From contig CAVQNQ010000002.1 in NCBI GenBank assembly GCA_963714205.1, forward strand, positions 1,550,001 to 1,614,000: 64,000 bases of DNA, in the 5' to 3' direction. Positions within the stretch are counted from its first letter, which is position 1. Every line of letters starts with the position of its first letter. Position numbers and translations under genes: made by a program. The notes under the pieces are model-generated. The model searched no databases and was not told the DNA's origin. It saw only the letters and a list, made by a program, of their open reading frames with translations. Origin of the DNA: CAVQNQ01 sp963714205 (GTDB lineage: Bacteria > Acidobacteriota > Terriglobia > Bryobacterales > Bryobacteraceae). This document shows positions 40,863 to 50,110 of this stretch, one piece after another.

Positions 40863-41797
40863 TATCCGCGCCGCCACGAGGTCCGCAGGGACGATATGCC
40901 GCGCGGCGGAACCACTTTGACCTGGACGGGATGGTAACGTCCATCGCGCCGCTGGTTGGTGGGCGAGTAGCCGATCACATAGCGATTGCGCAGCTCGATT
41001 CCAATTTTGGCGGCGATATCGGGAAGGTCGTGCAGATCGACTGCGAAATGGCGGCCGCCGCTCTGCTCGGCGATGTCGGTCAGCAGGCTCGGCCCGGCCA
41101 GCTCCTCGGGCGACGAGGCCAGCCCGTAGATGCCGGTGGCGTAGATGATGGCGTCGCTTTCGCGCACCAGGTTCTTCAGCTCGCCGGCGGTATAGCGGCT
41201 GCAGTTGTCTCCGCCATCGGACACGATGAGGAGGGCTTTGCGGCTCTTGTGGGATCTCTTCATTTCGTGCATTGCCAGGACGATGGCATCCAGCAGGGCG
41301 GTGCGGCCGTGCGCGTCGGCAAAGGCAAGCTGCGACTCGATTTCACGGTAATCCTCGGTCAACGGTGTCACCAGCTTGGGCCGCTCGTTAAATTCCACCA
41401 GGAAGAAATCGTCCTCGGGATTGGAGGTACTCATAAACTCCGACACCGCCTCCCGGGCAAGGCGCAGCTTGCTGCTCATGCTGCCGCTAATATCGAAAAC
41501 CAAGCCGACAGACACCGGCGCGTCTTCCATACCGAAGTGCGTGACGGTCTGCTCGACGCTGTCGTCGAAAACGCGGAAGTGCTGTTTCTCGAGCCCGGTG
41601 ACGGGCCGGTTGTGATTGTCGCACACGGTGACCGGGACGAGCACCAGATTGCTGTCGATGCGCAGGCTGGCCGGCGGCATGAGCGACGGCGGCGCGGATG
41701 CCCTGGCGCGCGTCTCGACGGTCACCTGTCCATAGAGCACCCCGAGCGCAAGCAACGCCGGGCAAAATCTCCACCCCATTAACGGCAGCGATCCCAT
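40844..41797 (-). CDS. VWA domain protein of the acidobacterial type, exported
   Basis: A 317-residue protein with a signal peptide (MGWRFCPALLALGVLYGQ), a beta-sandwich segment (SNLVLVPVTVCDNHNRPVTG) and a VWA domain. The MIDAS motif is canonical here (VFDISGSMSSK), with the threonine in GRTALLDA and SDGGDN, so metal binding should be intact, unlike the protein at 11747. The C-terminus closes with the RYVIGYSPTN strand and RRGYYAP end typical of the VWFA-related acidobacterial domain. It is of unknown function and convergent with the heme operon. Confidence 0.9.
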   Translation of the reverse strand: MGSLPLMGWRFCPALLALGVLYGQVTVETRARASAPPSLMPPASLRIDSNLVLVPVTVCDNHNRPVTGLEKQHFRVFDDSVEQTVTHFGMEDAPVSVGLVFDISGSMSSKLRLAREAVSEFMSTSNPEDDFFLVEFNERPKLVTPLTEDYREIESQLAFADAHGRTALLDAIVLAMHEMKRSHKSRKALLIVSDGGDNCSRYTAGELKNLVRESDAIIYATGIYGLASSPEELAGPSLLTDIAEQSGGRHFAVDLHDLPDIAAKIGIELRNRYVIGYSPTNQRRDGRYHPVQVKVVPPRGISSLRTSWRRGYYAPSE

Positions 41798-41899
41798 GGG
41801 CCGGACCTCTTAGGAGAGTATTCTACACCGCGCGGCTCCGGATGAATCACGGGTAAACGGCTGTACAGCCCGGTACGCCCAAGGAAGCGGGATTTCAGG

Positions 41900-42002
41900 T
41901 ACAATGGGGGCTCGCGGAGGTGGGTCTTCAGCAGTAGTGGGCTAGCCGCATTCGCAAGCTTCGGTCCTCGGACAGTCCGGAGAGCCTCCCGCGCGCTTTT
42001 TT
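41900..42002 (+). ncRNA. Structured leader or small RNA candidate upstream of comF
   Basis: TACAAT at 41900-41905 could start a transcript near 41912. CGCGGAGG (41913-41920) can pair with CCTC-C-CGCG (41985-41993, one bulge) and inner segments can pair too (TCTTC with GGAGA), and a run of six T follows at 41997-42002. This could be a small RNA with its terminator or a structured comF leader. Against it, the comF frame is open through the whole stretch and reads like a ComF N-terminus, so part of it may be coding. It does not match 4.5S, 6S, RNase P or tmRNA as far as I can see. Confidence 0.25.
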
Positions 42003-42019
42003 CCCTGGTATTTCCTGCC

Positions 42020-42733
42020 GTGTGCCGCGTGTGCGAGCGGCCTCTAGAGGAGATTTCCCGCATTCCAGTCTGCCGGGCGTGTCTCGAGGCGCCGCAGCCC
42101 CTGAGCCCGGAGTTTTTTTGCGCCAGTTGCCGCACGCCGTTCCAGAACGCTTTTCCCCTGGACGCGGAGGGCCGGTGTGCGCTCTGCCGGCATGGGCTGC
42201 GGGGCTTCGACGCGGCCTATTGCTTCGGATCCTACGAGAGTGTGCTGCGGGAGTTGATCCACCTTTACAAGTATTCCGGCATACGGACGCTGGCCGGACC
42301 GCTGGGAAACCTGCTGGCGGCGGCGCTGCCGCGCGACGAACGCTTCGACGCGATCACGCCCGTGCCGCTGCACTGGCGGCGGAAGTGGCAGCGCGGTTTC
42401 AACCAATCGGAACTGCTGGCGCGGTGTCTGGCGAAACGGTGCGGCATTCCGCCGATCGAAACTCTGCGGCGCGTGCGGCCGACCCTGACGCAGGCGGGGT
42501 TGAGCAACACGGCGCGGCGCGGCAACGTGACGGCGGCCTTCCGGTGCCGCCGGGACGCCCTGCGAGCCGGACGGGTGGCGGGACGGCGCCTGCTGCTGGT
42601 GGACGACGTCATGACCACGGGTTCCACGGCGGCAGCCTGCGCCGCGGCACTCAAGCGCGCGGGCGCGGAGCGTGTGGCGCTGGTGACGGTGGCGCGGGTG
42701 GACCGGCGCCTGGATGCGGCGGTGTACGGGTAA
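42020..42733 (+). CDS. ComF-family phosphoribosyltransferase-like protein
   Basis: ComF proteins are linked to DNA uptake. This 237-residue one has an N-terminal zinc finger (CRVC...CRAC, then CASC...CALC) and a C-terminal PRTase domain with the PRPP loop LLVDDVMTTGSTAAAC. I use a GTG at 42020. However, the codons just before it (42002-42019) read SLVFPA, a typical ComF N-terminus, and the frame is open to 41900 without any ATG/GTG/TTG. The true start may be a CTG at 42005 or a start lost by sequence error. Confidence 0.85.
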   Translation: MCRVCERPLEEISRIPVCRACLEAPQPLSPEFFCASCRTPFQNAFPLDAEGRCALCRHGLRGFDAAYCFGSYESVLRELIHLYKYSGIRTLAGPLGNLLAAALPRDERFDAITPVPLHWRRKWQRGFNQSELLARCLAKRCGIPPIETLRRVRPTLTQAGLSNTARRGNVTAAFRCRRDALRAGRVAGRRLLLVDDVMTTGSTAAACAAALKRAGAERVALVTVARVDRRLDAAVYG

Positions 42734-42748
42734 TCTCTTGGGGGCAAC

Positions 42749-43279
42749 GTGGAGATGGCGAGCGATCGAATGCAGAGGCCGGTGCTGGTATTGAATGCCA
42801 GCTACGAGCCGATCAACATCTGCGCCGCGCGGCGCGCGCTGGTCCTGGTGTTGAAAGGGGTGGCTTCGGCGGAGGAGGAATCCTTGAACGCGGTGCACTC
42901 GGCGCGTGCGGCCATACGGCTTCCCTCGGTGATCCGGCTGCTGGAATACCGGCGCATCCCGCACCAGACGCGGGCGCTCTCACGCAAGAACATCCTGATG
43001 CGCGACCGGTACACGTGCCAGTACTGCCATCGCACGCTTCCATCGGCTGAATTGACGCTGGATCACGTGATCCCGCGGTCGCGCGCGGGCGAATCGGCGT
43101 GGGAGAACCTGGTGGCGTGCTGCCATCCCTGCAATAACCACAAGGGTTCGCGGACGCCGGAAGAGGCGGGGATGAAACTGACCAAACAGCCGCGGCCCTT
43201 CAATCTCCACACCAACCGGCACCTGATGCGGATGCTGGGCAAGGGCGATGCCCAGTGGCGCAAATACCTGTTCTATTGA
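42749..43279 (+). CDS. HNH endonuclease
   Basis: A 176-residue protein with the HNH motif in the C-terminal half: DRYTCQYCHRTLP, LTLDHVIPRSRAG, WENLVACCHPCNNHKG, giving His-Asn-His and two CxxC zinc ligand pairs. The N-terminal part (RPVLVLNASYEPINICAARR) is typical of the stand-alone HNH family found in many bacterial housekeeping loci. Its role is unknown; a DNA-repair or defence function is possible. The GTG at 42749 has a GGGGG site five bases upstream; ATGs at 42755 and 42770 are alternatives. It lies 15 bases after comF. Confidence 0.88.
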   Translation: MEMASDRMQRPVLVLNASYEPINICAARRALVLVLKGVASAEEESLNAVHSARAAIRLPSVIRLLEYRRIPHQTRALSRKNILMRDRYTCQYCHRTLPSAELTLDHVIPRSRAGESAWENLVACCHPCNNHKGSRTPEEAGMKLTKQPRPFNLHTNRHLMRMLGKGDAQWRKYLFY

Positions 43280-43418
43280 GACTTAGGCCGCCGCTCGGCG
43301 GGCTGGTGGGCGCCGGGGGAACGGTTGAAAACGGACATTTCGGGTTTGCGAGGCGTGAGGCGCTGAAGTATAGTTGGTACCGGACTAAACACGCGACTCG
43401 GAGGAGGAAGGGTAATCC

Positions 43419-43715
43419 ATGAAAAGGGGAATCGCGGTATTGGCCCTGGCGGGCGGACTTTCCGTGTGCGCCATGGCTGAGGAGTGGACGGGCTACATTA
43501 TCGACCAGGCCTGTTCGGGCAAGAAGGAGATGCGGGGCAACGTGGCGTGCGCGCAGAGTTGCATCAAGCGGGGCTCGCCGGCGGTGCTAGTCACGGATGA
43601 CGGGCAAATCTACAAGATTGCGGATCAGGACAAGGTCACGCCGCGAGCCGGAGAGAAGGTTACGATTGCCGGCAAGATGGAGAACGGCTCCATCAAGGTC
43701 GATAGCATTAAGTAA
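43419..43715 (+). CDS. Small exported protein, hypothetical
   Basis: A 98-residue protein with a clear signal peptide (MKRGIAVLALAGGLSVCAMA) and a small beta-rich mature domain beginning EEWTGYIIDQACSGKK. It has cysteines near residues 32, 44 and 48 that may form a disulfide, and a GEKVTIAGKMENGSIKV end that resembles an OB-like beta-barrel. The family is common in Acidobacteria-type genomes but I cannot name a function. A GGAGGAAGG site precedes the ATG. It may be in a small unit on its own. Confidence 0.7.
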   Translation: MKRGIAVLALAGGLSVCAMAEEWTGYIIDQACSGKKEMRGNVACAQSCIKRGSPAVLVTDDGQIYKIADQDKVTPRAGEKVTIAGKMENGSIKVDSIK

Positions 43716-43767
43716 GGCTGGGCAGGATCGAACCTGCCGATCCCGCCCCTCTGCTTTGGATGCCGTC

Positions 43768-45192
43768 TCAGGCGTTTCCCACCAACGCGCTCATCTCCTG
43801 GACGAGCTCGCGGAGGGCGCCCGCATGGCCATCGAGTTCGGCTCCCGCCGAGGCGCTCTGTTGCGCGCCCGCGGCATTCCTTTGAGTGACCTGTTGCATC
43901 TGGACTACGGCCCGCGAGATCTGGTCCATGCCGCGCGCTTGTTCCTGGCTGCCTTGATTGACCTGATCCACCAGCGCCTTGATGCGGGTGGAACCTTCGG
44001 TCATGGCGCGCACGGCTCCGGCCATCTTATCGAGGCGGGCGTTGCCGTCGCGTGACGTCTCGATGGATTCTTCAATAAGGGCGGCGGTATCGCGCGCGGC
44101 CTGAGCGCAGCGTTGCGCCAGGTTACGGACTTCATCGGCCACCACGGCGAATCCCAGGCCGGCCTCGCCGGCGCGGGCCGCCTCGACCGCGGCGTTGAGG
44201 GCCAGGATATTGGTCTGGAACGCGATTTCATCGATCACCTTGATAATGCGGGCGATTTTGTTGCTGGAGGCGTCGATCTCCTTCATTTTCTCGACCATGC
44301 GATCGAGTGTCTGGTTCACCTCCGAAGCCCCCTGCTCGGATTGCCGCATCAGGCCGGCCACCTCGGAGGCGTGATCGGCGTTCTGACGCGTGATAGAGGC
44401 GATCTGCTCGGTGGAAGCGGAAGTCTCTTCGAGCGAGGCGGCCTGCTCGGAAGCCCCCTGCGCCAGTGCGTGGCTGGAGGAGGAGATCTGCGAAGCCGCA
44501 TTGGCTACTTCCTCGGCGCGCTGCCCCATGCCGGACGCCAGTTTCTGAAGCGTGGCGCTGGAGTGATGAACCAAGAAGAAGAGAGACACGCTAACCACCA
44601 CCGCCAACAGGGTAAGCGCGATGATGGACAGCCGCCAGCGGGCCGATCGCGCGGAGGAGGCTTCCGCGATGGCCGCCAGATCGTTGTTCAACTGCTCCAC
44701 GAAAGCCGAGGCCTGCCGGCCGGTCTCTTCCAGCATCGGCTGCACCTTCTGCGAGAAGACGCTAACTGCGGCGTCCATCTGCTGGGCTGCCATAGCCCGG
44801 CGCAGCTCTTCATGGCCCGCGAGGATGACGCCGGCCTGTTGATCGAGCGAAGCCAGGAGCCGCTGGCTCCCTTCGGTCTCGGCCAGCTTGCGAAGATCCG
44901 CCAAAGCCTTCTGGAGAGTTGCCGCCGCCGCCTCAAAACGCCGGTTGTATTCCTCGACCTTGCTCTTGTCGCTGAGAATTGCCGAGAGCACGTTGCCGCG
45001 CTCGCAACTAGCCATCTCCGATGCGGCTGCGTTGGCCGAACCGGCCAGATATTGCTGGCGGGCGGTCACGGTGGTGGCCCTTTCGAGGTCGCCCTTCAAG
45101 CCCTGGGTGACCACGATCGTAGCCGCGCCCAGCAGCAGGACCAGCCCCAGCATGGCAGCCGAGCCGACGATTACCTTCTTGCTCAGACTCAT
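43768..45192 (-). CDS. Methyl-accepting chemotaxis protein
   Basis: A 474-residue transmembrane chemoreceptor. The first helix (VIVGSAAMLGLVLLLGAATIVV) is followed by a four-helix-bundle type periplasmic domain (residues 35-185), a second membrane helix (IIALTLLAVVVSVSLFFLV) and the cytoplasmic signalling domain with the hairpin DEIAFQTNILALNAAVEAAR. No HAMP domain is clear between the second helix and the signalling domain, which is a little unusual. The ATG at 45192 follows a GGAGGAG site. No other chemotaxis gene is in the window. Confidence 0.93.
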   Translation of the reverse strand: MSLSKKVIVGSAAMLGLVLLLGAATIVVTQGLKGDLERATTVTARQQYLAGSANAAASEMASCERGNVLSAILSDKSKVEEYNRRFEAAAATLQKALADLRKLAETEGSQRLLASLDQQAGVILAGHEELRRAMAAQQMDAAVSVFSQKVQPMLEETGRQASAFVEQLNNDLAAIAEASSARSARWRLSIIALTLLAVVVSVSLFFLVHHSSATLQKLASGMGQRAEEVANAASQISSSSHALAQGASEQAASLEETSASTEQIASITRQNADHASEVAGLMRQSEQGASEVNQTLDRMVEKMKEIDASSNKIARIIKVIDEIAFQTNILALNAAVEAARAGEAGLGFAVVADEVRNLAQRCAQAARDTAALIEESIETSRDGNARLDKMAGAVRAMTEGSTRIKALVDQVNQGSQEQARGMDQISRAVVQMQQVTQRNAAGAQQSASAGAELDGHAGALRELVQEMSALVGNA

Positions 45193-45217
45193 CTTCGGTC
45201 TCCTCCCCCGGCCCGGT

Positions 45218-45571
45218 TCACCGCTTGAAATCGAAGTTGACGGGCACCAAGGCTTTGAACGCCTTACCGTCGGCGGCGACAAAGGGCGTGAACTTCCATT
45301 TCTTCAAGGCATCGGCGGCGGCTTTCGTCAGCGCGGAATTGCCGCTCAGGATATTGACCTGCTCCACGGTGCCGTTCTCGGCCACCAGGGCTTCCAACTC
45401 GACGGTGCCCTCGATCTTCAACTGCTTGGCAAACGGCGGATATTCCGGCGCCACCTTCTCCACGGCCGCGCCCATTCCTGCGACTCGAGAAATTTTCTTG
45501 GGTGCATCCTGACCCATGGCTACTATCGGCAGAGTCAGGACCAGGCAAGAGACTACTCGTAGGAAATTCAT
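45218..45571 (-). CDS. Exported TonB C-terminal domain protein
   Basis: A 117-residue protein with a signal peptide (MNFLRVVSCLVLTLPIVAMG) and a TonB C-terminal domain (YPPFAKQLKIEGTVELEALV, followed by ALKKWKFTPFV). The cleavable-type signal and the lack of a membrane anchor or proline-rich rod separate it from energy-transducing TonB, so it may be a free periplasmic domain. It lies 25 bases upstream of the chemoreceptor on the same strand. Function is unclear. Confidence 0.85.
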   Translation of the reverse strand: MNFLRVVSCLVLTLPIVAMGQDAPKKISRVAGMGAAVEKVAPEYPPFAKQLKIEGTVELEALVAENGTVEQVNILSGNSALTKAAADALKKWKFTPFVAADGKAFKALVPVNFDFKR

Positions 45572-45795
45572 GGCGATTCCTTTCCAGAACCTTTCAAGCT
45601 TTCGTCAAGCTTTCTTATCGTCAGGATTTCGGAATCTTTGCGGAGCAGCGTTCCAGAGCGCGACGGCTGGCGGCCGGCCGGAACGGTCAGCCAGGGAAGG
45701 GTTTGCGCCCCCCAGTCGGTTGACGGGAATGCGTTATACTCGTTCATTCTTAGCGATTCCAGGTGTTGGTTCTTTAGCTTCTGGAGGTTTTTCGA

Positions 45796-47106
45796 ATGAC
45801 CAAGCTCCTTGACGGCCGGCTGCGGTGGGTGCTGATTTTCCTGTGTTTTCTGATCGCTTGTCTGGCTTACATGGAAAACGTCAACATCTCGATTGCCGCC
45901 AGCGCAATCAAGAGTGAATTCTCTCTTTCCAACGTGCAAATGGGATGGGTCTTCAGCGCGTTCGTCCTCGGTTATGCCTTATTCCAGGCGCCGGGCGGCC
46001 GTTTCGCCGACCGTCATGGGCCGCGCCTGGCGATTACCGTCTGCCTGCTCTGGTGGAGCGTATTCACGGTCTTCACGATCGCCGTTCCCGCGGGCCTCGC
46101 TATCTCACTCGCGCTGCTGATTGCGGCACGCTTCGGGCTCGGCGTCGGCGAAGCGCTCATGTTCCCGACTACCAACCGCCTGGTGGCCGTCTGGATTCCC
46201 TCGAATGAACGCGGTGTGGCCAATGGCGTGATTTTCGCCGGAGTCGGAGCGGGGGCGGCCCTGGCCCCGCCGCTGCTGACTTTTGTTCTGCTCACCTGGG
46301 GCTGGCGATGGTCTTTCTTAGTCAGGGTACCCGTCCAGGTTCTGGCCGCGCTGGCCTGGTATTGGCTAGTCCGCAACACTCCGCAGGAGCATCCCTGGAT
46401 GGGGAAGAAGGAACTTGAGACCATTCAAGCCGGGCTGCCGGCCCGGCCCAAGGGGGCTGGCGCCGAAAAAGCTTTGCCTTGGCACACCATTCTGGGCAAT
46501 CGGAGCATGGCTGCCGTAACGTTCAGCTACTTCGTCTTCGGGTATGTGGCTTGGATTTTCTTCACCTGGTTCTTCACATACCTGAACAAGGTCCGCGGGC
46601 TCGACCTGAAGTCCAGCGCCTTTTTCTCCATGGTGCCATTCATCGCCATGGCAGTCTGCTCTACGGGAGGAGGGTGGCTTGCCGACGTCCTGAGCAAACG
46701 CTACGGGAAGCGGGTGGGCAGGTGCGGCGTGGCTCTGGTCGGCATGGCGCTTGCGGGCGTGTTCATTGCGCTGGCGACCCAGGTGGAAAGCGCCCAGCTG
46801 GCCAGTATCGTCCTGGCCGGCGGGGCTGGGGCGCTGTATGTCTCGCAGAGCGCCTTCTGGGCGGTAACCGCCGATATCGCGGGTACCTCCGCCGGGACCG
46901 CCTCCGGCTTGATGAACATGGGCGGGCAATTCGGCGGCGTGATCACCGCGTCCCTGACTCCCTGGATGGCGGATACGTTCGGCTGGACCGCTTCGTTCAT
47001 GGCCGCCGCAGTCCTGTGCGGCTTGGCCGCGATAGCCTGGCTGCTGGTGGATCCGAGCACGCAGATTGGTCACAAGCCCGTGGTGGGGGAAGTAGCAGCC
47101 GCGTAA
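45796..47106 (+). CDS. MFS transporter (anion:cation symporter-like)
   Basis: A 436-residue transporter with about 12 membrane helices. The early NVNISIAASAIKSEFSLSN segment, the loop 2-3 motif GGRFADRHGPR and the GEALMFPTTNRLVAVWIP segment match the ACS family (hexuronate, glucarate, phthalate relatives). The proton-coupled import of a sugar acid is plausible, as it is followed by an aldose epimerase and two glycan hydrolases. A GGAGG site precedes the ATG. The specific substrate cannot be read from the sequence. Confidence 0.88.
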   Translation: MTKLLDGRLRWVLIFLCFLIACLAYMENVNISIAASAIKSEFSLSNVQMGWVFSAFVLGYALFQAPGGRFADRHGPRLAITVCLLWWSVFTVFTIAVPAGLAISLALLIAARFGLGVGEALMFPTTNRLVAVWIPSNERGVANGVIFAGVGAGAALAPPLLTFVLLTWGWRWSFLVRVPVQVLAALAWYWLVRNTPQEHPWMGKKELETIQAGLPARPKGAGAEKALPWHTILGNRSMAAVTFSYFVFGYVAWIFFTWFFTYLNKVRGLDLKSSAFFSMVPFIAMAVCSTGGGWLADVLSKRYGKRVGRCGVALVGMALAGVFIALATQVESAQLASIVLAGGAGALYVSQSAFWAVTADIAGTSAGTASGLMNMGGQFGGVITASLTPWMADTFGWTASFMAAAVLCGLAAIAWLLVDPSTQIGHKPVVGEVAAA

Positions 47107-47161
47107 CAACTGGGGCAGCCGGGGTAGCCGACTCGCGCTTAAACGAGTCCGTGGAAGGTGT

Positions 47162-47167
47162 TACAAT
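47162..47167 (+). promoter_or_regulatory. Candidate -10 hexamer of the aldose epimerase gene
   Basis: TACAAT ends nine bases before the ATG at 47177 and no Shine-Dalgarno sequence intervenes, so the predicted mRNA has only about three bases before the start codon. Confidence 0.35.
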
Positions 47168-47176
47168 CCAAGGCCG

Positions 47177-48216
47177 ATGAAGCCAATCATACTGCTCGCA
47201 GTCGTTTTCGCATTCGCGGCGCAGTGCCGCGGACTACTCCGCCCGGCAAACCACGCGGGATGGAGTGGATGTCGTGGTGCTCGCCGATTCAGCCCGCCAC
47301 ACCGAGGTCACAATCCTGCCGTCCATCGGCAACATGGCCTATCGAGATGAAGGTGAACGGGAAGGATGTGCTGCGCACGCCTCCCGCCAGTTTGGCCGAG
47401 TTCAAGGCTAAACCAGGCATGACGGGAATCCCGCTGCTGTGGCCCTGGGCAAACCGCATCGACCAAAACTCCTACTACGTTAACAACAAGCTATATGCGT
47501 TGAATCTTGAACTGGGCAACGTCCGCCTGGATGCCAACAAGAAGCCTCTTCACGGCCTCCTGGGCACGTTCGCCGGGTGGAAGGTGGTGTCCTGCAAGGC
47601 GGACGGCCAGTCAGCCGAGGTGACCAGCCGCTTGGAATTCTGGAAGTATCCGGACCTGATGGAGCAGTTCCCCTTCGCGCATACCATCGAGTTGACGTAC
47701 CGGCTCAAAGAGGGCGTGCTCCAGGTGGAGACCTTGATCCACAATCATGCGGTCGAGCCGATGCCCGTGGCGATCGGTTTCCACTCGTTCTACCGGGTGA
47801 ACGATGCGCCGCCCGACCAATGGAAGATCCACCTCGGCGCGCGGGATCAACTGGTTCTGTCTAAAGAAGTGATTCCCACCGGCGAACGAATCTCCGTGCA
47901 ATCCAAATATCCCGACCCGCTGCCGCTCAAAGGCGTGCGGTTCGACGACGTGTTCACCAACATGATCCGGGACTCCAAGGGCTTGGGCGAGTTCTGGATT
48001 CAGGGGAAGACGGAGAAGGTTTCGGTGATCTACGGGCCGAAATACGATGTGGCCGTGGTGGTGGCCGCGGATCGGGATAACGTGGTGATGGAGGCGATGT
48101 CCGCGATCACCAACGCATTCAATCTGGCGCACCGGGGGGTCTATAAAGACCTGCAGATGGTGGCGCCGGACGGCGAATGGCGGGAGAGTTTCTGGGTCAA
48201 GCCGAGCGGCTTCTGA
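47177..48216 (+). pseudogene. Exported aldose 1-epimerase (GalM-like), with two apparent frameshifts
   Basis: The protein is readable only by changing frame twice. It starts at 47177 with a signal peptide (MKPIILLAVVFAFAAQ). After one extra base near 47225 it continues ADYSARQTTRDGVDVVVLAD to GNMAY, and after another extra base near 47343 as EMKVNGKDVLRTP to the end at 48216. The last part is a clear aldose epimerase (TGIPLLWPWANRID, IGFHSFYRVND). Both shifts are +1 insertions. This is either a real decayed gene or assembly error. The three pieces fit together well, so I favour sequence error. Confidence 0.75.
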
Positions 48217-48268
48217 TTCTGACGGGCTCCGGGAGTCCGGAGCCCGCTGCTTTCTGCTCCCGGCGGCC

Positions 48269-50014
48269 TCAGTGGTATCGATATAGCTTCACTCGCTGAA
48301 TGCTGCCGTTGCGGATTCCACCACCGTTCAGGCGCACGAATTTCCCCTGGCCGTTCTCGTCGCCGTTCAGCCTGCGTCCGGAAACCCACTGGCCATTCAC
48401 GAAGGTGCCCTCGTCAATGGAGAGGATGCCGGCGATCGGATCTCCGGGCGTGTTCGGCGAGAATGAGATATTCACCGGCCCGCTGCTGGCCAGGATGTAC
48501 TCATCCGGTCCGACGGCAATGAAGAGAGCGCCGGCTGGGACCGGAAGCGGAGTCGCTCCCTCGATCACGGGCGCCTGCGCCGCGGTCGCGCCGGCAGCCG
48601 GCTTGGCTGCAACCGGTGTCGGAGCCATGCGGGATCGCGCATAACTCACCTCCAGGACGTAGTTGCCCAGCGGGATCTTCTGCGGCGGATCGTCCGCGTT
48701 CACCACTGCGCCGGCCATCTTACCCTTTCCCTGGTTCTCGAGAATCAGAGGGGCGAGCTGCGCGACGATTTCGTAGCTTCGCGTCAACGGCAGGTCCGCC
48801 GGTTCCGTCCTTGCCCCGGTCACAGGCGAGACGCCGAGCTCGTCGATGGCAAACGGGGCGAAACCCATGGCATCGTACTGCCCCATGGCGTAGAAGACAT
48901 GGTAGGCTCCCCGGGTGCTATCGGTCTCGGGGATGAATAGCGGGTTTTCCGTGTCGTTGGCCCGGTACCATTTGATCCACTCGGGTTGATTCGGGGAATA
49001 GAGGTCCGGCCCGCGGATGTCAATGGCCGGCGCCGCCACTTTCCAGATGTTCCCTACCTGAGGCTCGGGGCCGCCGCTGGGGTATGTCCCGGGCGGCCGG
49101 TCCGGCGCGGGCATGGAGCACCAGGTGTTCACGTACATGGGCAGCGGGTATTCGGCCTTGCCCGCGGCGGCCACGTGGCCGACGTAGCCGGCATAATTCC
49201 AGGCCATGAAGAGCTCATCCGTGTACGCGCTTTTTCCGAAGACCTGTTCCCAGCTCCCGGATGTCTTGGACCCGGCTGCCTGCCACGCCTTGGCGAGATC
49301 CGGATGCAGCGTGTCCTTGTGGCCGGCGATATAATCCAGCAGCTCTTTTGGCACGGGTCCTTCGAAAGCCTTGTTGGCCGCCTCGCAACGGTCCCGCGTG
49401 TCGCCTAACACGCCGACTTCGTTCTCCACCTGCATCATGACGACCGTATGCCGGGTGTCCACTTCCTTGATGTGCCGCATGAGAGCGGCAAAAGCGCGGG
49501 CATCGGCATCGCGGTTCGTCTCGCTCAACGTAGAGAGGGTCTCGATGCTCTTGCCGTCTTTGCCCTGGACCCGCGGGAAACGGTTCTGATCGGTTTTCAC
49601 CCACGCGGGAATGTAGCTGGAGACGCCGTTCTTCCAGCTTCCAAACCACAGGAAGATCAGCCGGAGATTGCTCTTTTGGGCATCCTGGATGGCGCCGTCC
49701 ACCAGGGAGAAATCGAATTGGCCCTCTTTGGGTTCGATCAACTCCCAATACGTGGCCGTCAGAGCGGTGTTGACGTGCATCGCCGCGAGACGGGGCCACA
49801 TGGGCTTCGAAAAATCGAGAGTGGAGCCGCTGGAATTACGCAGCTCTCCCGCAATCATCAGAAACGGCTTGCCATCGACGATCAACTGGGTGGCGGTGCC
49901 CTGCTTCTGAAGATGGGGAATGGGGGTGGATGGGCTGGTAGAGCTTCGAGAGCACGCTGACAGCGCAGCGAGCGCCAATATGGCCACCGGGCCATAGAGG
50001 GAGCGTATCGTCAT
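48269..50014 (-). CDS. GH35-like (DUF5597-type) beta-galactosidase lipoprotein
   Basis: A 581-residue lipoprotein: signal peptide with lipobox LSAC (C21), a serine/threonine/proline spacer, then a GH35-type TIM barrel with acid/base motif QVENEVG (E197-E199) and a probable nucleophile in FIPETDS. A C-terminal beta domain follows (from about residue 430), with an alanine/proline-rich loop. The expected activity is release of beta-galactosides or similar sugars from the cell envelope or from plant glycans. The ATG at 50014 follows a GGGAGG site. It is convergent with the epimerase gene. Confidence 0.85.
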   Translation of the reverse strand: MTIRSLYGPVAILALAALSACSRSSTSPSTPIPHLQKQGTATQLIVDGKPFLMIAGELRNSSGSTLDFSKPMWPRLAAMHVNTALTATYWELIEPKEGQFDFSLVDGAIQDAQKSNLRLIFLWFGSWKNGVSSYIPAWVKTDQNRFPRVQGKDGKSIETLSTLSETNRDADARAFAALMRHIKEVDTRHTVVMMQVENEVGVLGDTRDRCEAANKAFEGPVPKELLDYIAGHKDTLHPDLAKAWQAAGSKTSGSWEQVFGKSAYTDELFMAWNYAGYVGHVAAAGKAEYPLPMYVNTWCSMPAPDRPPGTYPSGGPEPQVGNIWKVAAPAIDIRGPDLYSPNQPEWIKWYRANDTENPLFIPETDSTRGAYHVFYAMGQYDAMGFAPFAIDELGVSPVTGARTEPADLPLTRSYEIVAQLAPLILENQGKGKMAGAVVNADDPPQKIPLGNYVLEVSYARSRMAPTPVAAKPAAGATAAQAPVIEGATPLPVPAGALFIAVGPDEYILASSGPVNISFSPNTPGDPIAGILSIDEGTFVNGQWVSGRRLNGDENGQGKFVRLNGGGIRNGSIQRVKLYRYH

Positions 50015-50110
50015 AGTTGCCTCCCAAACATGTTGCCGGCGGCGATTATAACTCCACTCAGCACCCATCACAGCCGGCTACGAGGCAACGGCCTTGCGAA
50101 CGGCTCTTGT

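Noticed and set aside
41900..42002. Known RNA families (6S, 4.5S/SRP, RNase P, tmRNA) for the structured region before comF
   Set aside because: Length and conserved loop sequences do not fit; only a partial resemblance to a 6S 3' arm, which is not enough.
45720..45740. TTGACG and TATACT upstream of the MFS gene
   Set aside because: The spacer is only nine bases, too short for a sigma-70 promoter; the TATACT alone is weak evidence.
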